From positions 1,426,001-1,490,000 of the forward strand of contig JAHGAU010000010.1 in the NCBI GenBank assembly GCA_019925105.1: 64,000 bases of DNA, given 5' to 3'. Shown here one piece after another: positions 57,235 through 64,000 of the stretch. The notes beneath the pieces were generated by a model, which did not search any database, was not told the origin of the DNA, and saw only the letters and a program-made list of their open reading frames with translations. The first letter of the stretch is position 1; each line of letters opens with the position of its first letter. The DNA is from Niebla homalea. Taxonomy: Eukaryota; Ascomycota; Lecanoromycetes; Lecanorales; Ramalinaceae. Both the position numbers and the translations under genes were made by a program.

Positions 57235-57854
57235 ATGGGGGCTTCCTCCAATACTGCGACCACCATCCCGGAAAGCTACACGACACCCTCATTTCCGTCC
57301 TTGTATTGGCTGATCGGCCCCAAAAAAGTAGTGAACCCTCGGTACCTGTACCACACCCAAGATGTCTGGCGTTTCACCTTGTTCTGGATGATCATCATCT
57401 TTGAAGCTGCTCATCTTATTGCTGCGAGTTATGCTGTTGCCATCATATGGTGGGGTGGACGCAAACAGAGAAGTGGCTTGGGCATGAGCAGGACCAAGAG
57501 CGTCGGCGTGGCCAATGAGCCCGCTCAAGAAATGGGAAGAGAGGAGTCGAAACGCAAGAGCAAGGCCACAAAATCTGGTATGAAGGGCACAGGGATTAGT
57601 GGGATGTGGATTGTGCCCCTCGTCTATGGACTTGTTGCAGGCCTTGAAGCGGTCCTTGCTGGGAGCGTTATTGGCTTGTTGTACGTGCTAGGGGACTCCT
57701 CATCAATTGAATACCCGGATTGACGAAGACTAGCTTAGGTGCTCTCTACAATGCTGGAGGCTACCGCATGTCAACATGGATACCTTTCGTATGGTCACTG
57801 ATCAGTGTCCTTGTACTAATTGTCTCGTCCTTCTCAATTCAAGGAGGTCTATGA
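57235..57854 (+). CDS. TMEM170-like four-helix membrane protein
   Basis: Exons 57235-57680 and 57734-57854 (53 nt intron, GTACGT..ACTAG) give 188 residues. The N-terminus PSLYWLIGPKKVVNPRYLYH followed by TQDVWRFTLFWMIIIFEAAH is typical of fungal TMEM170 relatives. Four hydrophobic segments are seen (about 50-75, 125-150, then FLGALYNAGGYRMSTWIPFV and SLISVLVLIVSSFSI), with a basic Ser/Lys linker of about 45 residues between the first and second. In animals TMEM170A shapes ER sheets and nuclear envelope; the fungal role is inferred only. Convergent with POP3 with a 100 bp gap. Confidence 0.78.
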
Positions 57855-57954
57855 AGAAGCATGACTGGTGTACGCCTGCTATACCAGCAACTGCAGCTTC
57901 TCTTTATAATGACGCTGACCACGAGTTCCTGCGGAGAAGAAAAAAAGCACGATT

Positions 57955-58846
57955 TCAATTCCTGGCTGCCAAAACCTGAGATTTTTCCGCCTGACGCTCC
58001 TTGCGAGGTCCAGACTGTGACACCTTGATCTCCGTCGGCAAGTATGATCCTTTGGATAAATTCGAACGGTGACTTGCGATCTTTGGGACATGCTCTCTCA
58101 CATATTCAATCAGCGGACCCGATGCCGACAAACCTCCGCCGACCCCGATCGGACCCACTCGATGTATACCCAGTGCTGTTGCCAAGCGCTGATCAGCGCC
58201 TCCTGGCAGAGCCACGAGTCTGGTCTCTGATGAGGAATTTGGCTGCAGATCGCAAGCGGACTTGCACAGAGAAGGGAAGTGCGCATGCATGATTTCGGGT
58301 CTGCCATCTACAGGAACAAAAACGGCAGCCAGGGGATCCACCCGCGGAGAATTCTCGTCCCTTTTACCCTGCGTCATTTGCTCAAGATGACGTGTTGTCG
58401 CATTGAAGCCTATGGTGATATGGGCGTTCAAGCAATTCAGCGCATTGTCGGCTTGATCGTTCCGCGCAGTGTTCTCTTCCACCGAATGGTCTTGGTCGAC
58501 AATCGGCTGTACGGACTGAGCTCCTTGCCGCTTTCGCTTTTTGTCTCGTTTGCCTTTAGATGGAGGTACCTTTTGCTGGCGATGCTTGCCGATTGGTTCC
58601 AGAAGACTGCCCAGGTACCAGTCAGTTCATTGCGATCTCTTTGAAGCATACAGTAAAGCAAATCAACCTGAAGAGAAGTTCGAGAAGGACGGCTTGATGG
58701 TCGGGCAAGACATGCGGCCTATCGACTGCAGATGAGCAATGGAAGAATTCCAACTGGCATGACACTAGGCCTTACCAAGCAAAACCGTCTGGTGTATCTA
58801 AACTGTACATCAACTTGGTGGTGCTTCGGGGACCTGCAGCAGGCAT
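57955..58846 (-). CDS. POP3: RNase P/MRP protein subunit Pop3
   Basis: Subunit of nuclear RNase P and RNase MRP (Rpp38-related), needed for tRNA and rRNA processing. Three exons: 58776-58846, 58668-58718 and 57955-58606, total 257 residues. Spliced N-terminus MPAAGPRSTTKLMYSLDTPD continues GFAWPHVLPDHQAVLLELLF and SLLEPIGKHRQQKVPPSKGK, then a basic KRDKKRKR patch. The L7Ae-like core follows: AHITIGFNATTRHLEQM, AVFVPVDGRPEIMHAHFPSL, LVALPGGADQRLATALGIHR. In intron 1 the in-frame acceptor is ATAG (58719-58721); a CAG eight bases earlier would give an immediate stop. Divergent from the USP-like gene. Confidence 0.85.
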
Positions 58847-59558
58847 TACGCCACTAATTGTTGGTGAAGACCCTGTGCGCCGTATGCGGAGTTGCGGACT
58901 AAGCAATTCGGAGATATTCACATTTCATAGAACTATTCGAAGCGGAAGGAGCGGTCCGCTTAGCAAATTTCTGTGTCTGAGATTTAGCGCGTCATGTTGG
59001 TGTTAAGGTTTGAAATGGATTATTTTTATACTGTTGATAGCATTGCCGACCAAAAATCGTAAGATCGAGTGCGTTCACTCAATCATAGCCAGATCTTACT
59101 TAGATCTCCGAAAGATTCATTCGAGTCGTTCTGGAAATGATTGATACGTCACGTCTTCCGATGCCTTGACGTAGGTGTACTGGTCTCCTTGCTTTTGAAC
59201 TGCCTTCTGACGTAATGAGCCCCACCATCCAAACAAGCTTAGCCGCGGTTGCCTAAACTCTAACTTGCCCAATCCAATGCACATGGAGCTTGAATGTCAT
59301 GGTGACGAATCATAAATAGACAGCCTTATTGTACCCTCTAGCAACGGCCAACGACACCTCTTGATGTTCCAGCAGCAACCCCTTTTAATCTTTGCTCATC
59401 AACCTGTCAACACTTCACTTCTCCGGGTATAACATCTACGACAAAACCTTTGGCCACACTTTGTTTCCTGCACCTATGGTTTCTTGAAAATAATTCATTT
59501 GCCCATTAAGGATTCTGGGCCTTCTCTGTGGGCCAAAACACCTCCAAAGCAATATGTC
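58847..59558. promoter_or_regulatory. Divergent promoter region POP3/USP-like
   Basis: 712 bp between outward-facing starts. A pyrimidine-rich stretch around 59340-59470 precedes the USP-like start and may be its leader. No specific element or RNA gene was recognised. Confidence 0.4.
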
Positions 59559-62500
59559 ATGGATTCACGAATGATCACTACTCCCCCCAATTCCACGCGA
59601 GCCAAGTCTGCGGGGCCTATCTCACCTCATCGCAGTCCTATGGACGACGTCAATTCGTCCGAATCAAGGAAGCGGCCCCGTTTGGATAGCGGCACTCGCA
59701 CACTCAGAAGCATGTCTGTGGATAGGCCGTCATCAAGTCCCCCAATGTCCGTGTCAACAAATCGTTCGGTCACACACGATCCACCCCAACCTGACGACTC
59801 GACTAACTCACTACCTCCTCCGACCCCCACAAAAGTGACACTCAATCTTCGGGAATCACAGCTGGCTAATGAACCACCAACTGCCACGCCAGAAGCGCCA
59901 GAAGCAAACGGAGTCAATGGCATCGCAAGCCGTCAACCCGCGCCTCGCCGTCTTGATTCTCCCAAAGTCGCCTCAGTCCGTTCAACGCCGACCGGAAGCC
60001 CCGAAATTCAAATTGCTGAAGTTGAAGACATCAACGATGAACCTGCTGTAACACGATGGAGACCGCTCAAGAGCAGTATGCATGAAGCTAGACGCGTACA
60101 AGATGACCTCATGGCGCAGTTTCAGGCCCCGACCTTCCAGAAAAACTTGCGGAAAGCTGTTACCAACGTCATAGCGTCAGCTGAGAGAAGTAAGGATCTC
60201 GTGTGCATCCGCTCTCCTGTGTTAACCTGGTAGCAGACGACTTGTCCGATGGTCGCTTATTTGAAAGGCTCGCCGACTGGATCGAGACGTATTTAGAAGC
60301 AACGCAAGACCTTGGTGCACACTGGTGGGATATGCTCATGGAGCAAAGAGAATTTTGGGACGATCTTCCAGGCATTCTAGATGCATTCATTCTCAGGCGC
60401 GGGTTCGGAACCCCCATGGTGCGACTCATGGCTCGTGCTGATCATCAATCCTAGTGACTCCGGCAAGGGCACCTTTCACATGATGCAATTTGAAGTGCGG
60501 GAAGAGGCACACGACGAACTGGATCCGGTGACAAAGTTCTTCAGCGCTTGGATTGCCTTGGCGCTTCGCATGCTCCAGATTGATCAACAAACACTGGAGG
60601 ATGCGACCCACGACGCCAACACCACACCGGATCTTGTGTCAGACAGATATCTCCACCTACTTCCCAGGCTCTTCGAAATGGATCAGAGCTATTGGAAATC
60701 AATCGTCGACCTTCATCATTACGAAAGCCGTCGGCCACTCCTTGCAATGGTTGCCAGATTCACGGGATCGCAGGCGGAGGGAATGTCGTGCCTCACAGAG
60801 ACGACGGTCAGGATTCTCGATCGGCATTCAAGCCTTGCCACCCTTGCCGGCAAGCTCGAGCCCCAGCTTTCATTAGTAGACGCCCTCACCACTTTCTATC
60901 GCTACTGTCTCAACCAGAACTCCGCGCCGCTCCTTGCGACGCAACTGTACGAATATTTCAAGGTCATTGACCCAAAGCTCCAAAGCCTGGTCAGTAAGCA
61001 GGTCTCTGGCCTTTCCATCAGCCTGTGTTTCCGTATCACAAGTACCTTATCAATGGTCTTATGGAATCTCGCCTTTTCCGATGAAAGATTTGCCAGACGT
61101 AACTGTTTTACGACATCATTCGAGATCGATGCTCTCTCACCATCAGAGAGGGCGGACTTGTTGATGATGAATTGGAAATGCGAAACTCTTTGGAGATGCA
61201 TTGTTGAAGGGCGTATGGAAATACGGGTTCTCGGTGTTGATCTTCTGCAATCAGATCTAGTCCGGCTTCATGGGACGTACAACGATGCTAGGCACAAAAG
61301 TCCTGAGCATCCTGTTACTATTTTTCTCTCGGACTTCTTGATCCAAAATAAGGTCATCCAATATCTGGTCAGCGCGGAGTCTCATCCGCAATTGATTCAC
61401 AGGTCGTACAACGTGATTAGCTACCTAGTGGTCACAAGAAAATTAACCAACGACCATTGGGATGTGATATGGAATGCGGTTTCGCCGACCCAAGAGTCTC
61501 GATCAGGAGAAGCCCTCCTCTTATCTCTTGTGCATTGTCTCCCTTTGTGCAAGCAGCAAGATTTCTACTACTTGATCGGGAAACTGAACAAGATTCCCGT
61601 TAGCGGCTTCGACACAAAGATATGTCAGTTCGCCGGTCACCTGCTGAATGAGCTTCGAGGCAAGACACAAGAACGTGGGGAGGATTTTGATGTGCTCGGG
61701 ATGCCTCCCTTCGATCTCTGCATAAGGCTCATTCGAGAGTCTGCCCCCGATGTGATCAATCCCTCCGAGAATAGCAAAAAGGTCCACAATTGGGCAACCC
61801 ATGGCCTCATCCAACTTTTACCATACGGCCCATCACCAGAAGCCAAAGAACAGATTTTCGAGGAGTGCCTTAATGATATATCAGTGCCTAAGGTGTCTGC
61901 GACCGGCAGTATATCCGCAATGAGCACCCTTATGGGTGAATCGAAAGCTAACGATGCAGTGCACCTAGCTCGCGACCTTAACATGACCAGTATACTGGTT
62001 CGTGATCTGGCGCGGATGGTACAAATTGCCAAAGAACGAGGCGTTTCCCCAATCACAGCGCATGAATGCCTCACCATCCGACTCTTGATACTGCAATACG
62101 TCCTCCACTACAGCCCAGAAACGTTATCACCAGAGGATTCGAGTCTCCTGTGGGACTGCATGGTCGGCTCCAAAGCTGTCAATGACCCTGGGCGAGACGT
62201 GGCTTGGGACGCTTTGATAAAGGTCGCTCGTAGGTCACAAGCACGCAACGAGTACATTGATCTATGCATTTCTCGTCTACTACCTATCCTCCCTCCAAAA
62301 TTTCTTGTCGCAGGGTCCTTGGAATTTGGGGAGGCGGTGCTACGATACATTACCCAGTCCGCGGACTCGCGAGGTCCTGGACAACAGCTACAAGGCTCAA
62401 CCGCAGTAGAATTGATGTGGCACCTTTCACTTAACATACCCCCGGGGAGGGAGGAGTTGGTAAACCGCGCTATTGACATGCTTGTCAAGATGTATCTGGA

Positions 62501-64000
62501 CTCCCCAGACGCAAAACGCCGCAGTCGCGAAGCAAACGACTTTGTCCATGTCGAGCTGGTAGAGCGCTGTATCAACCAGCTGACGAAGGCAGCTTCGAAA
62601 ATAAGAGCATGCACTGACGGTACTTCTAGCGGAGATGACGAGCCAATGATAATTGTCATTCCCGATGACGAAATCCAAGAACAAAAGCTATCCTTCTCAA
62701 GGTCATTGAAGATTCTGAGTGAGTTCGTGCAGGGTGTCCGGTCCCGTCCAATGTACAATAGCCCATCTCCGCCACCTGTAACAAAAATACCCAAGGACTT
62801 TGAGGAGCTGATTGGTGAACCAATCACGGTCAAATACCAAGCCCACTCAAGCAAGTCCGGCGCCATCAACACCTTCAATGTCGGCAGCCTCGAGACTGTT
62901 CGTCGATTCGTAACCAAAATTAAAGCGTTGACAGGCTTTTCAGACTTGAAGATTTATGCTGGTGGTGAAGAATTTGCCTTCACCGACTGTATGGATCAGA
63001 CTCTTGGGAATGTGGAAGCCCTTCGGAAAGGCCTGGTGCTGATCCGAAAAATCACAGCGGATAACCTGCACGCTTTCGGAGTTCGACCCATGGAGGTCGA
63101 GGTACTGCGTCATTTTGAGGATCTATACCGTCTCCTGGGCATGGAAGAAGGCCTTGCAAGGCAAGTATATGATTTTTTGGTCGCCTTTCCTCCCCATATA
63201 AGCATTATGGATCTCGTTCAATCAAGCGAAGCTCCTCTTGATGCAGTCTATCCCGAGACATCACCTTTCAAAGTGCTCTACTCGGTCTATGCTTTGCGGA
63301 GCCTTTCTGGACCGCGCGAGACCCAGCAGGCAACTGGTCATAGATACCTCGTCGAAGGCATTAACAGGATAGCTACAACATTAGCAACTTTCCAGCTCAA
63401 CATTGCTAGCCAAGGGCATGGAGTTGACCTTCTTGTTGCTCGAGGCCTTGTCGGATGTCTTGCCGAGCTTTTAGATCAAGCTCGCAAAACCCAACAAGCC
63501 AACCCACAGGATGCGAAAATCAGCGCGGACAAGCCGATCGTCTCCACGGAGGATGTGCCCCCCCTTTTACCAGCAGCTGAGGAACTTGTCGGCCGCTGTG
63601 TCTCTCTGTCATTAGCGGCAAGTACCATCAGCAACAGTGTTGTTGCAGATGAGCTCGTGCTGGATTCCATCAAGGTGCTTCTGAAGGGTAGCATCTTATG
63701 TCCAAACGCTTGGACTTCATTCAAAGCTACCAGAAAGGCGCCTCATCTTTTCAAGAGATTATTGCTAGAAGAATTCAGACCGAGTAACCGTCAAAATCTG
63801 CTCAAGGGCATGAAGGACTTCTGTGTGAGCTCGTCTACGTAGGTCGTTCCTAAAGCGCTTAAGATTGCCAGCTGACACGTACAGAACATCGCTTGCTTCG
63901 AAACCTGAAGACTTCTCCAGCTATCTGTTCCACTCACTGTTGCAGATACTGCCGGACTCCAGTTTATTTGGCCCAAATTTGGAGCAATACTTTGACGCCG
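59559..64000 (+). CDS. Giant USP34/USP24-like ubiquitin hydrolase, N-terminal part (cut by window end)
   Basis: N-terminal 1,430 or so residues of a very large fungal deubiquitinase; the catalytic USP domain would lie beyond the window, so the enzyme class rests on the conserved N-terminal region. Exons: 59559-60189, 60234-60418, 60468-63822 and 63872 onward. A Ser/Pro-rich start with RKRPRLDSGTRTLRSMSVDR leads into AVTRWRPLKSSMHEARRVQD and then helical, armadillo-like sequence (LVHCLPLCKQQDFYYLIGKL, NSKKVHNWATHGLIQLLPYG), and a ubiquitin-like segment near PITVKYQAHSSKSGAINTFN. Exon 4 encodes TSLASKPEDFSSYLFHSLLQ to the edge. Junctions 2-3 and 3-4 are less certain; the latter uses GTGTGA..GCCAG to keep frame. 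Intron 1 has a tandem TAGCAG acceptor. Confidence 0.78.

Overview
This window comes from the nuclear genome of a filamentous ascomycete (Pezizomycotina; a dothideomycete would fit, but the class is a guess). The evidence is dense protein genes on both strands, short 43-150 nt introns with GT..AG ends and CTAAC/CTGAC-type branch points, and fungal families throughout: Ctk3, the Ssu1 sulfite pump, Avo1/Sin1, filamentous-fungal Pex8, Pop3 and Pfs2. The left edge is a very AT-rich, TpA-rich block of the kind left by repeat-induced point mutation (RIP). The rest is gene-rich euchromatin.

Layout. 1-860: AT-rich block and a small degenerate tandem repeat. 0.86-8.1 kb: pyrroline-5-carboxylate reductase, Ctk3, a CLC chloride transporter, and an Ssu1-type pump whose only visible defect is one in-frame TGA. 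8.7-23.6 kb: one giant gene for midasin (about 4,937 residues), the six-AAA+ dynein-like ribosome-maturation ATPase. 23.8-32.0 kb: a PRCC-like protein, the TORC2 subunit Sin1/Avo1, a DGAT1-type MBOAT acyltransferase ending 7 bp from the Sin1 stop, and the polyadenylation factor Pfs2. 32.5-37.5 kb: an MGST3-like MAPEG protein, a 1.7 kb stretch without a recognisable gene, an NSRP1-like splicing factor, and an NFKBIL1-like protein with a J-related tail. 38.0-46.9 kb: PKA catalytic subunit, Zrt3-like ZIP transporter, mitochondrial nuclease Nuc1 (frame break in a C-run), Tim13, a VIP36-type lectin and a HAD phosphatase. 47.5-58.8 kb: a PGAP4-like glycosyltransferase, a divergent SprT-like zinc protein, isoprenylcysteine methyltransferase (Ste14), an unrecognised protein, Pex8, a 169-bp MITE, a cupin, a TMEM170-like membrane protein and Pop3. 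59.6-64.0 kb: the N-terminal part of a giant USP34/USP24-like deubiquitinase, cut by the window end.

The genes are housekeeping and do not form a pathway cluster. Divergent pairs (P5CR/Ctk3, ClC/Ssu1, PRCC/Sin1, DGAT1/Pfs2, NSRP1/NFKBIL1-like, ZIP/Nuc1, Tim13/lectin, HAD/PGAP4-like, SprT-like/Ste14, Pop3/USP) share compact promoters. Convergent pairs have very short 3' spacers. Exon boundaries were inferred by eye from splice signals and recalled family conservation, with no transcript data. No complete new defence or biosynthetic system is visible. The most unusual items are the MITE, the Ssu1 nonsense codon, the SprT-like protein whose HExxH motif is made by splicing, the CLC proton-glutamate change, and several introns whose retention would leave an open frame.
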